Shown here in pieces: positions 27,735 to 35,912 of a DNA stretch of 64,000 bases. Every line of letters begins with the position of its first letter. The stretch's first letter is position 1. Source of the DNA: Bacteroidota bacterium (lineage in GTDB: Bacteria > Bacteroidota > Bacteroidia > B-17B0 > Aurantibacillaceae); assembly GCA_016711805.1 (NCBI GenBank), contig JADJSH010000020.1:1-64000 (forward strand). Direction: 5' to 3'. The translations under genes were made by a program, and so were the position numbers. Below the pieces are notes generated by a model. That model was given only the letters and a program-made list of their open reading frames with translations. It searched no databases and was not told the origin of the DNA.

Positions 27735-27752
27735 TTTTTTTAATATAGAATT

Positions 27753-28616
27753 ATGAAGACTCTTAAATTATTTTTTGTTTTACTAACAGTTATCAGCTTG
27801 ACGTCTTGCGAAGATGTGATACAAGTTAAATTAGATGAAGGCGATCCCATTGTAACTATTGATGCGTTTATCAACGATATGCAATTGCAACAGAAGGTTA
27901 GATTAACATACACCGACGGTTATTTTAGCCAAAAACCAAATGAACCTATTATTGGAGCAACAGTTACGGTGAAAGATTTAACTACTGGAGTAGATTATAT
28001 ATTTAACGACAATAACAATGGTGATTATGTATGGACACCAACTGATACACTTAGAGTAGGGCATAACTACGAACTAACAGTAACGCATCAAGGAAATGTG
28101 TACAAATCTACGTCACGCATGAATAGAACGTCGAAGGTTGATAGTATTATTTCTGAATTTAAAGAAGGTGGAGGCCTTGCCGCGACTGAGCCAGGTTATG
28201 ATATGGCGTTTTTAGGTTTTGATATTCCGGGAGATACCGTTGATTATTATTGGATTAAATCTTACCGTAATGGTGTATTTTTTAATAAAGGTGGTGATAT
28301 TAATATTTGTGCTGACGCTGCTTTTGGAGCTGGTGCCGATGGTTTCCCATTTATTACACCAATTGCGCAAGGCATTACACCTTTTGGAGAACGTTTTAAT
28401 AAATTTGATGTGTGTCGTGTTGAAATACATTCTATTAATTTAGAAACCTACAATTTTTTAACGCAAGTGCAAACACAAACTACTAATTCAGGTTTATTTG
28501 CAACGAGTCCTGAAAACGTAAAAACGAATATTAAAAATACAACCAGTGATAAAACAAAAGTAGTAGGTTGGTTTTGTATGAGTGCCGTTGGTTTTAGAGA
28601 AAGAGTGGCGGAGTAG
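27753..28616 (+). CDS. DUF4249 lipoprotein, TonB receptor partner
   Basis: 287-residue lipoprotein. The signal peptide ends LTSC with Cys19 as the lipidation site. The DUF4249 domain starts directly after (EDVIQVKLDEGDPIVTIDAFINDMQLQQKVRLTYTDGYF), with an Ig-like N-terminal part (PIIGATVTVKDLTTGVDYIF) and a later beta-rich part. It lies 18 bases after the TonB receptor gene and is surely in the same operon. DUF4249 proteins regularly accompany TonB-dependent receptors in Bacteroidota and are assumed to be surface or periplasmic partners; the ligand is unknown. Confidence 0.85.
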   Translation: MKTLKLFFVLLTVISLTSCEDVIQVKLDEGDPIVTIDAFINDMQLQQKVRLTYTDGYFSQKPNEPIIGATVTVKDLTTGVDYIFNDNNNGDYVWTPTDTLRVGHNYELTVTHQGNVYKSTSRMNRTSKVDSIISEFKEGGGLAATEPGYDMAFLGFDIPGDTVDYYWIKSYRNGVFFNKGGDINICADAAFGAGADGFPFITPIAQGITPFGERFNKFDVCRVEIHSINLETYNFLTQVQTQTTNSGLFATSPENVKTNIKNTTSDKTKVVGWFCMSAVGFRERVAE

Positions 28617-28690
28617 AGGGAGGATTAAAGATTTATGATAAAAGACGAATGATAATAATAGGTTTCTTTAATCCTTTGTCATTTATCTTT
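28617..28690. repeat. Imperfect inverted repeat between convergent genes
   Basis: AGGATTAAAGA at 28621-28631 is matched by TCTTTAATCCT ending near 28675. An inner partial match, 'atgataaaagac' against 'gtcatttatcttttat', runs into the transpeptidase stop codon. It may terminate transcription from both sides. There is no long T-run and the pairing is imperfect. Confidence 0.4.
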
Positions 28691-30365
28691 TATCTGATTT
28701 ATAAATAAGGTTCATCATATCCTCATCTTTTCTATACACATCAATATATAGTTTTAGTCCTGTGCTATCAGCATGAGCGGTGTAATAGCGAGTGAAAATT
28801 GGCAATGCTTTTTTTAGTTTAATTTTCTTTTGTTCTTGTTTTACAAAATATACTTGTAAGCTATCATGCGTATAATGTACGCTATCATCTCTAATTAAAA
28901 AATCGGCAAAGTCAATAAAGTTTTCTAACCTGATACATCCGTGGCTTTGCGAACGAGAACTTGTTTTAAAGTATCTTTTAGAATTAGTGTCGTGCAAATA
29001 CACACCAAAAGGATTATGAAAATTGAATTTTACAACGCCTAAACTATTTTCTTCGCCAATACGTTGTCTAAATCTCACTGGTAAATAATCTTTGGTATAT
29101 TTTCTCCAAGGTATTTTTGTGTAATCTAATACTTTATCGCCAGCGCCTAATACTTCAAAGTTTTTTCTTCTGATATAAGAAGTATCGTGTTGTACGGCTG
29201 GTAAAATTTCTTTAGTTGCGATGCTTATTGGAACATTCCAATATGGATAAATTAGCATGTGATCGATTTTACTTTTTAAAATAGGAGTTTGATGGTCAGG
29301 TTTTCCACACACAACAGCAGATTGCATTACAACAGTATCTTTTTCAAAAACAGTTAACCAAAATGCAGGAATATTAATGAATGCATATTTTTCAGGAAAT
29401 TTAGTTTCCCAACGCCAGCGTTCCATAGCCATACAAATTTGTTTAATAATCTTTTCTCGATTATAAGAAAATGCCTGAGTTGTATATTTTCCTATTTTAC
29501 CATCTGGTTGGATAAACCATTTTTTTTGTAACTTATTTAAAGCCCTTGCTAATTTGGTGCTATCGTTAGCTTGGATAGTACTGTCATATAAGCCTTGCTT
29601 GATTAAACTTTTTTTAATGAGTTGTAGTTTAACGGCAGTATCTTTTTCGGTTACAAAAGGAATAGAATCTACCTGATACAAAGTGGGATTATTTAATATC
29701 GTGGCTAGTTCTTTTTTGAGCATTCGGTAATTATAAAACTTTGGCTCTAACGAATCTAATGATGCTTTTAAATTTGCTTGTTTATATCCGCTTACTAAAA
29801 TACTATCCCAGCCTTTATCTAGTTTACTAAAATTAGTTTGTAGTAAAAGACTATCTGTATAAAATCGTCCTTTATTTAAATGAGCGCCCATTAAAAAATA
29901 GGCATCACTTAATAATAATTCAGCTTTTACTAATGAGGTTACATTAATTAATTCTTTGTTGGAATGAATCGAGTCAATATGACTTTTAATTTTTTGTAAA
30001 TGATAATTATTTGGTATTAGACCATAGTAATTAATCTTTTCAATTAATTTCAGTAAGCTGTCTCCTTTTTGGTTGAAATTATCTTTATCAAACCACAATA
30101 GTTTATTGTTGTATTGAGTATTAAAATAACGGTAACAGGTTAATGGTATAGAATCGATAGAAATAATAGAATCTTTGGTAAGGAAAGAGGATAGTTGATT
30201 AACGGTTTCTTTCTCTAAATCTTGCGGCGTACTAACTTTTACAGTTTTAACTTCCTTTGTTTCGTTTGAACAGGAATAAAAAATAAATACGCTAACTACT
30301 ACTATAAAAAAACAAAAGCCCATCCGCCAGCTGGCGGATAAGGCTTTACATTTAATTTCTATCAT
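28683..30365 (-). CDS. L,D-transpeptidase (YkuD domain, YcbB-like)
   Basis: 560-residue envelope enzyme predicted to make 3-3 peptidoglycan cross-links or anchor proteins to peptidoglycan. The N-terminus has a hydrophobic segment ending in a lipobox-like FYSC. A scaffold region covers about residues 50-270. A peptidoglycan-binding-like helical motif (LQKKWFIQPDGKIGKYTTQAF) lies near 283-305. The YkuD domain follows, with 'YPYWNVPISIATKEILPAV', HDTNSKRYF and the catalytic motif SHGCIRLENF (Cys477). This is the YcbB/LdtD layout. The first 15 residues overlap a perfect 18-bp palindrome; an ATG inside the palindrome (30323) is an alternative start. Confidence 0.9.
   Translation of the reverse strand: MIEIKCKALSASWRMGFCFFIVVVSVFIFYSCSNETKEVKTVKVSTPQDLEKETVNQLSSFLTKDSIISIDSIPLTCYRYFNTQYNNKLLWFDKDNFNQKGDSLLKLIEKINYYGLIPNNYHLQKIKSHIDSIHSNKELINVTSLVKAELLLSDAYFLMGAHLNKGRFYTDSLLLQTNFSKLDKGWDSILVSGYKQANLKASLDSLEPKFYNYRMLKKELATILNNPTLYQVDSIPFVTEKDTAVKLQLIKKSLIKQGLYDSTIQANDSTKLARALNKLQKKWFIQPDGKIGKYTTQAFSYNREKIIKQICMAMERWRWETKFPEKYAFINIPAFWLTVFEKDTVVMQSAVVCGKPDHQTPILKSKIDHMLIYPYWNVPISIATKEILPAVQHDTSYIRRKNFEVLGAGDKVLDYTKIPWRKYTKDYLPVRFRQRIGEENSLGVVKFNFHNPFGVYLHDTNSKRYFKTSSRSQSHGCIRLENFIDFADFLIRDDSVHYTHDSLQVYFVKQEQKKIKLKKALPIFTRYYTAHADSTGLKLYIDVYRKDEDMMNLIYKSDKR
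30322..30339. repeat. Perfect 18-bp palindrome in the transpeptidase N-terminus
   Basis: ATCCGCCAGCTGGCGGAT is its own reverse complement and much richer in G+C than its surroundings. It sits in the first 15 codons of the L,D-transpeptidase and is read as SASWRM in that frame, so the repeat has become part of the signal-peptide region. Confidence 0.75.
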
Positions 30366-30372
30366 AAAAAAG

Positions 30373-31432
30373 TTATTTGCTCACGTTAAATTTATCAGAT
30401 TTTAAAACTAGGTTGTTTTTGTCAACCACATGATAAATATACATACCGCTTGATAAATTTGATAAATTCATTTTAGCTTTCCCCATTTCTAAAACTTCCG
30501 TAGCAACTAATTTTCCTGTTACATCAAATGCCATTACTTTAGCAGCTTCTGGGCTTGTTGTAGCAAAGTTAATGATAGTTGCAGCTGGATTTGGATATAC
30601 AGATAATTCGATAGAAGCTTTTTGAGATTCGTTTACACTAACAACGTTATAATCTCTTTGAACTGTTACGCTTTTTACTATATTAACTGTTGGACCACTA
30701 ACTGAACTTAAATTAGCAGTGAAGTTTGAAATTGATAAAAGCGGAGCTCTAGAAGCACTAGGAGAATAAAAGTCATAATTCTCGCGAGTTACGGTAAATG
30801 TGATTGCAATTGGTGGAAAAGCAAGAGTTACATTGCCTAGCAAATATTCAGTTGTTTTAACTCGAATTGCATCTGTAAATGATTTTAAAGTTGTTCCTGC
30901 AGCTGCGCCTGGTACATCTAAATTTAATGTTCCTGTTCCATGCAACTGTTGCAGTAACAGTTCCTCCAATTACACCGGTATTACCAAAAACAACCAACAG
31001 AACCTGAAGGCGTAGAAGTCGTAGAAGTGTTAAGGCCATAGGATAAGTTGCATAAATAGCAGGGTTTGAATAGATAATTGTTCCATTAACTATGCCAAAA
31101 TTACATCTCCACCATAATAATTTAAATCAGTAGCACTTGATTTGTAATAAGCAATATCAGTTGAAGCAGAGGATACAGAAACATCTGATGATGGATAAGA
31201 TGCGTTTACTAGCAGCAATAGTTGAGTAATTTGCCACAGCCACAGTCGTTGTGTTTAAAGATGTGAAATTCCAAGTTGCAGCTGCTCCTGTTGCTCCGCC
31301 AGTTACACCAGTAGTATCACATTGAAATAAGTCGTAGTTAAAGCCAACTGTTGGTGCATGATTTGCTTGCGTCAACTGTGCATTTGCACCTAGACTAAAT
31401 AATATTGATAAAGAAAGTAAAGTTTTTTTCAT
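30373..31432 (-). pseudogene. T9SS type A sorting domain protein, multiply frameshifted
   Basis: One gene of about 350 codons broken into pieces. The N-terminus (from 31432) has a signal peptide (MKKTLLSLSILFSLGANAQ) and a PKD-like start. Reading resumes across five frame changes near 31206, 31098, 31031, 30988 and 30943. It then stays open from 30940 to the stop at 30373, ending in a complete sorting domain (IELSVYPNPAATIINF to KSDKFNVSK). Each intervening stretch translates sensibly only in its own frame (for example NASYPSSDVSVSS and NTSTTSTPSGSVG). The lesions are both +1 and -1 and mostly in short homopolymers. Either a recent pseudogene or a poorly resolved stretch of sequence. Confidence 0.75.
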
Positions 31433-31608
31433 GTGTTTGTTTTTTATATTTATTCAAATGTATTTATAATTCAGCTAGTTGCAAAATTTATTTCCATAAT
31501 TTCTTACCTGTTCATTGGATTACTTTATTGTTTTAGTCCTTTTAAATATGATGTATATTTGTTTTTTTTATTACTTAATTCTCATGTAATTCTATTAATA
31601 AGATGATT

Positions 31609-33012
31609 TTAAAATACCATCTTACCCGGGTTCAAAATCATGTTTGGATCAAATAATTTCTTGATGTTTCTCATTAATTCTAATTGATATTCTGGAAATA
31701 CAATAGATAAATACTCTTTTTGAACTAATCCAATCCCGTGTTCTCCACTAATAGTGCCTCCTAGTTTTTTACAAAGTTCAAAAATTTCCACAATGCCTTT
31801 TGGTAATTCGGTTTCCCATACTTCATCAGATAAATCACCTTTAATAATGTTTACGTGTAAGTTTCCATCGCCTGCATGACCGTAGCACACACTTTTAAAT
31901 CCGTATTTTGAACCAATTTCTTTAACGCCTTTTAATAAAACTGGTAATTCAGCTCTCGGTACAACGGTATCTTCTTCTTTGTACACCGAATTACTTTTTA
32001 CTGCTTCGCCAACTTTACGTCTAATTTTCCAAAGAGATGCTTTTTGTTCAGTACTATCAGCCATTAATATTTCATCGCAACCATGCTCCGTCATGATGTT
32101 ACTAATGGTTTCGCAGTCGTTAAATAACACATCCATGTTATTGCCATCAACTTCAATCAGTAGTAAGGCTTGCCATTCTGGTTTAATTTCAAAATTTACT
32201 TCGCCTGCATATTTTATACTCCAATCAATGGCGTCGCGTTCCATAAATTCCATAGCACTTGGTGTAATACCTGCTCTAAATGTTGCTCCAACGGCTTCAC
32301 ATGCTTTTTCTGCTGAGGTAAAAGGAACTAGCATTAATAAATCATGTTTTGGTAATGGAATTAATTTAAAAACTATTTTAGTAATGATACCTAAAGTGCC
32401 TTCGCTACCAACCATTAAATGCGTTAAATTATATCCTGTTGAATATTTTAATGTGTTAGCACCTGTCCAAATAATATCGCCGTTAGGTAATACCATTTCA
32501 ATGTTTAATACATAATCTCTGGTTGTACCATATTTCACTGCTTTTGGTCCGCCGCTGCTGTGTGCTACGTTACCACCTAACGAACAACTTCCCCAACTAG
32601 CAGGATCAGGTGGATAAAACAAACCAACTTTTTTAACTTCTTCCTGAAATACATAATTAATTACCCCAGGTTCAACCGTAGCTTGCAAATTGCGTTCATC
32701 TATCTGTAGAATATTGTTGAAGCGTTCCATGCTTATAATAATGCCGCCATGAATAGGTAGTGCACCACCGCTTAAACCTGTGCCTGCGCCACGCGCTGTT
32801 ACTGGTATTTTATGAGTATTAGCTAATTTCATAATTTCTGAAATTTGACTAACGGTTTTGGGCTTAACGACTACTTCGGGTTTAAAAATAAAATCTTCCG
32901 TTTCATCCTGACCGTATTTTTCTAAATTATCATAGTCAGTTAATACGTCTTGTGCATCAATTATTTTTTTTAATTGTTCAATGATGTTTTCATTGATTTT
33001 TGTGTAAGTCAT
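31609..33012 (-). CDS. FAD-linked oxidase, GlcD-like (2-hydroxyacid dehydrogenase)
   Basis: 467-residue flavoprotein of the VAO/PCMH family, close to glycolate oxidase subunit GlcD and D-lactate dehydrogenases. The FAD-binding PCMH domain spans about residues 40-220: 'PVTARGAGTGLSGGALPIHGGIIISMERFN' and 'PPDPASWGSCSLGGNVAHSSGG'. The C-terminal FAD-oxidase domain has 'YGHAGDGNLHVNI' and 'GGTISGEHGIGLVQKEYL'. The start ATG gives MTYTKINENIIEQL. No GlcE or GlcF subunit genes are adjacent; many Bacteroidota carry this as a single-subunit enzyme. The substrate (glycolate, D-lactate or another D-2-hydroxyacid) cannot be settled here. Confidence 0.92.
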   Translation of the reverse strand: MTYTKINENIIEQLKKIIDAQDVLTDYDNLEKYGQDETEDFIFKPEVVVKPKTVSQISEIMKLANTHKIPVTARGAGTGLSGGALPIHGGIIISMERFNNILQIDERNLQATVEPGVINYVFQEEVKKVGLFYPPDPASWGSCSLGGNVAHSSGGPKAVKYGTTRDYVLNIEMVLPNGDIIWTGANTLKYSTGYNLTHLMVGSEGTLGIITKIVFKLIPLPKHDLLMLVPFTSAEKACEAVGATFRAGITPSAMEFMERDAIDWSIKYAGEVNFEIKPEWQALLLIEVDGNNMDVLFNDCETISNIMTEHGCDEILMADSTEQKASLWKIRRKVGEAVKSNSVYKEEDTVVPRAELPVLLKGVKEIGSKYGFKSVCYGHAGDGNLHVNIIKGDLSDEVWETELPKGIVEIFELCKKLGGTISGEHGIGLVQKEYLSIVFPEYQLELMRNIKKLFDPNMILNPGKMVF

Positions 33013-33021
33013 TTTATAATA

Positions 33022-33522
33022 TTATTTATTAAGGTAGAGATTAATTATTTTTTCAGCTTCCTCTTGTTGTTGAGTTCCAATTAAAAAAGGTTTGCCATTT
33101 GCTTGTATGAGTTTTATGCCGTAGTTCCCAGAAACATTATAACACCAACCATTGCCAGATACACTGTAACGAACTCCCCATCCACCATAATCTGTTAATG
33201 GAGAATATTTAATAACTGAAATAGATTGTATTTCGTTCCACGCTATATTTTTTTTAGCGAATGGAATGCCACGAAAATTAGTAAATATGCCATTTTCAGT
33301 AATGTTTGTTTCTAACTTTAAAAATAGAAACCAAATAAAAACTAAAATCAAAAAAATAATTATTAATATAAAAAATAAAGGTTCATTTTGATTGTTTTTT
33401 GTCTGCACATTTCCTGATTGAATTAAGAAAAACATTATAGCAGTAATAACAACAGGAAATCCAGCAATTAAATAATGCCACCATTTATTAAATTGTTGTA
33501 TTTCGGTAAATGATGGATTCAT
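33022..33522 (-). CDS. Uncharacterised two-TM membrane protein in the higBA operon
   Basis: 166-residue protein with two hydrophobic helices (about residues 14-32 and 46-66) followed by a C-terminal soluble domain. That domain contains GIFTNFRGIPFAKKNIAWNEIQSISV and GGWGVRYSVSGNGWCYNVSGNYGIKL, resembling bacterial PH-like domains of small membrane proteins. It begins one base after the antitoxin stop codon, so it is tightly coupled to the HigBA operon, an unusual third member. I do not recognise a specific function. Confidence 0.65.
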   Translation of the reverse strand: MNPSFTEIQQFNKWWHYLIAGFPVVITAIMFFLIQSGNVQTKNNQNEPLFFILIIIFLILVFIWFLFLKLETNITENGIFTNFRGIPFAKKNIAWNEIQSISVIKYSPLTDYGGWGVRYSVSGNGWCYNVSGNYGIKLIQANGKPFLIGTQQQEEAEKIINLYLNK

Positions 33523-33523
33523 G

Positions 33524-33883
33524 TTATGCTATTAAAGATTCGTATGGAACACCAAATGCTTCATGCAATAGTTTAATTGTGCGAAGTGTTAATTGTCTTT
33601 TTTTTGAAAAAAATTCGGATACAATTCCTTTGCTCCCAAAATAAGGAACTAAATCTTTTGGTTTTAAGCCATGCTCTTCCATAATATATTTAATGGTTTC
33701 TATAGGTGTTGGCGCAGATATGGGAAAATGAATTTCTTCAAAAGAGGCAACCAAAGTTCCTAAAACGTCTAACTCATCATATTCTACTGAGTTTTTTTTA
33801 GGATTTTTTAAGATCAAATCATCAATGCGTTTTAAAGCATGTTTATAATCTGTTTTTGTTCGGATGGGTTTTATAGTTTCCAT
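33524..33883 (-). CDS. higA: HigA-type antitoxin (COG5499, XRE-like)
   Basis: 119-residue antitoxin. The C-terminal half is a Cro/C1-type HTH: PIETIKYIMEEHGLKPKDLVPYFGSKGIVSEFFSKKRQLTLRTIKLLHEAFGVPYESLI, as in COG5499 antitoxins. The N-terminal half (KPIRTKTDYKHALKRIDDLI) is the toxin-neutralising extension typical of this group. It follows the toxin gene by four bases, the toxin-first order that defines HigBA loci. It probably represses the operon by binding the palindrome at 34214-34230. Confidence 0.88.
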   Translation of the reverse strand: METIKPIRTKTDYKHALKRIDDLILKNPKKNSVEYDELDVLGTLVASFEEIHFPISAPTPIETIKYIMEEHGLKPKDLVPYFGSKGIVSEFFSKKRQLTLRTIKLLHEAFGVPYESLIA

Positions 33884-33887
33884 GGTA

Positions 33888-34181
33888 TTAAATTGTTTTT
33901 ACATTAATTTTATCGTATTCGGTATGTGTTCCAATAAACCTAATATATATTTTTTGACCGTCAAAATAAATGACCACAATTAATCGGTAATGATTGCCTT
34001 TTATATTAAAAACAACTCTATTTTCTCCAGCATAGTCAGCAGATGGAAAATCTTTTTTTAATTCATTTATATTTTTCCAATTTGCTTTAGATACCTTACT
34101 GAACCAGTAACGCAACGCAACTTCTGAATCCTGATGCTTCGCCCAAAATGCAATTAGTTTTGTTCGAGAAATAACATGCAT
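33888..34181 (-). CDS. higB: HigB-type toxin (mRNA interferase)
   Basis: 97-residue RelE-superfamily toxin of the HigB_toxin type (PF09907 family). These are ribosome-dependent mRNA endonucleases. Diagnostic stretches: MHVISRTKLIAFWAKHQDSEVALRYWFSKVSKANWKN, then ENRVVFNIKGNHYRLIVVIYFDGQKIYIRFIGTHTEYDKI. The conserved GTHxEYD end and the basic/aromatic residues of the active site are intact, so the toxin is probably functional. First gene of the operon higB-higA-membrane protein. Confidence 0.9.
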   Translation of the reverse strand: MHVISRTKLIAFWAKHQDSEVALRYWFSKVSKANWKNINELKKDFPSADYAGENRVVFNIKGNHYRLIVVIYFDGQKIYIRFIGTHTEYDKINVKTI

Positions 34182-34198
34182 GATTTTGTTTTATGGGA

Positions 34199-34230
34199 CA
34201 AAAATAGTAAAAAGTTCTCAAATTGAGAAC
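34199..34230 (-). promoter_or_regulatory. higBA promoter with palindromic operator
   Basis: Perfect 17-bp dyad GTTCTCAA-A-TTGAGAAC at 34214-34230. Immediately downstream on the minus strand is TATTTTTG (34206-34199), a full match to the Bacteroidota -7 consensus, 17 bases before the toxin ATG. The dyad lies between this -7 element and a TTTG further upstream, where a bound antitoxin dimer would block polymerase. Confidence 0.75.
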
Positions 34231-34242
34231 AAATTATTTGAA

Positions 34243-35067
34243 TTATCTTCTCAACTTAATAACAGCCCATTCGTTTTTATTGTAACTCTCTTCAAAAGAG
34301 AAACCAATGCCTGTGGCTAGTTGTTTCAATTCCTCTACATCGGCGGTAAAGAAGCCACTTAATAACAAGTAGCCTCCTTTTTTTAAGCAAGTAAAGTAAG
34401 CAGGCAAATCCTTTTTTAATACATTTTTATTGATGTTGGCTAATATCACATCGAAGGTTTCTTGTGTAGGAAGTAAAGACGCATCGCCTTTTTTAAATTC
34501 AATATCCGAAGCGTGATTGATTGCTGCATTTTCAATCGAGTTTTCAATACTCCATTCATCAATGTCAATTCCTAATAATTTTGTTGCGCCTAATTGTTTG
34601 GCTAAAATGGCTAAAATACCAGTGCCGCAGCCCATATCCAAAACATGAGTGTTTGCAAATGGAATGCTAAACATAGTTTTACTTACTAGCCAAGTTGTAT
34701 CATGATGTCCGGTACCAAAACTCATTTTGGGAGTAATCACAATATCATGTTTGATGTTTTCGGCGGCCGGATGAAAATGGGCTCTGATACAAACTAAATC
34801 ATCTACATAAACTGGATTAAAATTCTTCTCCCATTCTTCATTCCAATTGGTTTTTGGAATCACAGTTCTTATATATGAAAATGTAAAATCTTCAAAAGAT
34901 AATTCCTTTACTAAATCTTCGTTTTCAAATTCCTCTTGTATGTACGCATCAACACCTGTGTCGTTTTGCGTAAAGCTTTCAAAACCTAAGTCTGCTAATA
35001 AAGCAATTAAGATATCAGAACCTGGTTCGGCTGGCGTAACGGTAAAAGAATATTGTATGTAGTCCAT
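34243..35067 (-). CDS. prmA: Ribosomal protein L11 methyltransferase
   Basis: 274-residue SAM-dependent methyltransferase that trimethylates ribosomal protein L11. An N-terminal substrate-recognition domain (residues 1-85, YSFTVTPAEPGSDILIALLADLGFESF) leads through a linker to the class I methyltransferase domain. Motifs: 'KMSFGTGHHDTTWLV' (about 118-132), the SAM-binding VLDMGCGTGILAILA (about 141-155), GIDIDEWSIENSIENA, and DVILANINKNVL, the PrmA form of the catalytic loop. It lies upstream of the higBA operon and downstream of tpiA on the same strand. Confidence 0.94.
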   Translation of the reverse strand: MDYIQYSFTVTPAEPGSDILIALLADLGFESFTQNDTGVDAYIQEEFENEDLVKELSFEDFTFSYIRTVIPKTNWNEEWEKNFNPVYVDDLVCIRAHFHPAAENIKHDIVITPKMSFGTGHHDTTWLVSKTMFSIPFANTHVLDMGCGTGILAILAKQLGATKLLGIDIDEWSIENSIENAAINHASDIEFKKGDASLLPTQETFDVILANINKNVLKKDLPAYFTCLKKGGYLLLSGFFTADVEELKQLATGIGFSFEESYNKNEWAVIKLRR

Positions 35068-35154
35068 TTTAGTTGATTACTAATTAGAATACGAATTTAC
35101 GAATCTGGATTTAAAGATTCGTCAATCTTAATCTTGATTATTTAATTTTCGAAA

Positions 35155-35912
35155 TTAAAAAGAAAAAATAATCTTGCAAAAATCATCTGCGTTTAACGAG
35201 GCTCCGCCAATTAATCCGCCATCAACATCTTTACAAGCAAATAATTCCTGAGCATTCTGAGCATTGCAACTACCGCCATATAAAATAGAAACGTTGGCTG
35301 CTATTGCCGAATCAAAAATATCAGTAATTATACCACGAATAAATGCATGCATTTCTTGAGCTTGAGCAGCTGTTGCTGTTTCTCCTGTACCTATAGCCCA
35401 AACTGGCTCGTAAGCAATGATGAATTTTGAAAATTCAGTAACCGTAAACTCTTTTAATACCGTAGTTAATTGTTCAGTAATCACTTTAAAATGATTATCG
35501 GTTTTACGTTCGTGAATGGTTTCACCAACACAAAAATAGGGGAAATATTATTTTTAAGGGCTTCTTTTATTTTTAAAATAAAGTCGGCTTCTTTTTCTTT
35601 AAAGTATTGTCTTCTTTCGCTGTGACCAACTAATACATAATGGCACCCAACTGAACTTAACATATTAGCACTTACTTCGCCTGTAAATGCTCCACTAGCG
35701 TTTGTGTGACAATTTTGCGCTCCTAAATAGAAATTTTCTTTTGAGGCGAGTTGTTCTCCAACAGCATTTAAATAAGGAAAAGGTGGGATAATTATTTTGG
35801 TTACTTCATCAAAATCATTAACCTGATTTGTAATCATTTCTACAAGCGTTTTAGCGTCTTGTAGCGATTTATTCATTTTCCAGTTTCCGGCAACTATTTT
35901 TTGTCTACTCAT
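35155..35912 (-). CDS. tpiA: Triosephosphate isomerase, reading frame split by a single-base deletion
   Basis: Interconverts dihydroxyacetone phosphate and glyceraldehyde 3-phosphate. The N-terminal piece (35912-35481) has NWKMN (catalytic Lys) and LVGHSERRQYF (catalytic His95-type). The C-terminal piece (35484-35155) has AYEPVWAIGTG (catalytic Glu) and ILYGGSCNAQN. Adding one base to the A-run at 35532-35536 (T-run on the coding strand) restores IFCVGETIHERKTDNHFKVITEQL, exactly the family sequence, and a normal length of about 252 residues. An essential glycolytic enzyme is unlikely to be dead, so a sequence error is the likeliest cause. The gene start overlaps the permease stop codon by one base. 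Confidence 0.93.

Noticed and set aside
31979..32515. A 178-codon open frame on the plus strand
   Set aside because: It lies wholly antisense to the GlcD-like oxidase, whose family motifs fix the minus-strand frame; the plus-strand translation has no recognisable domain.
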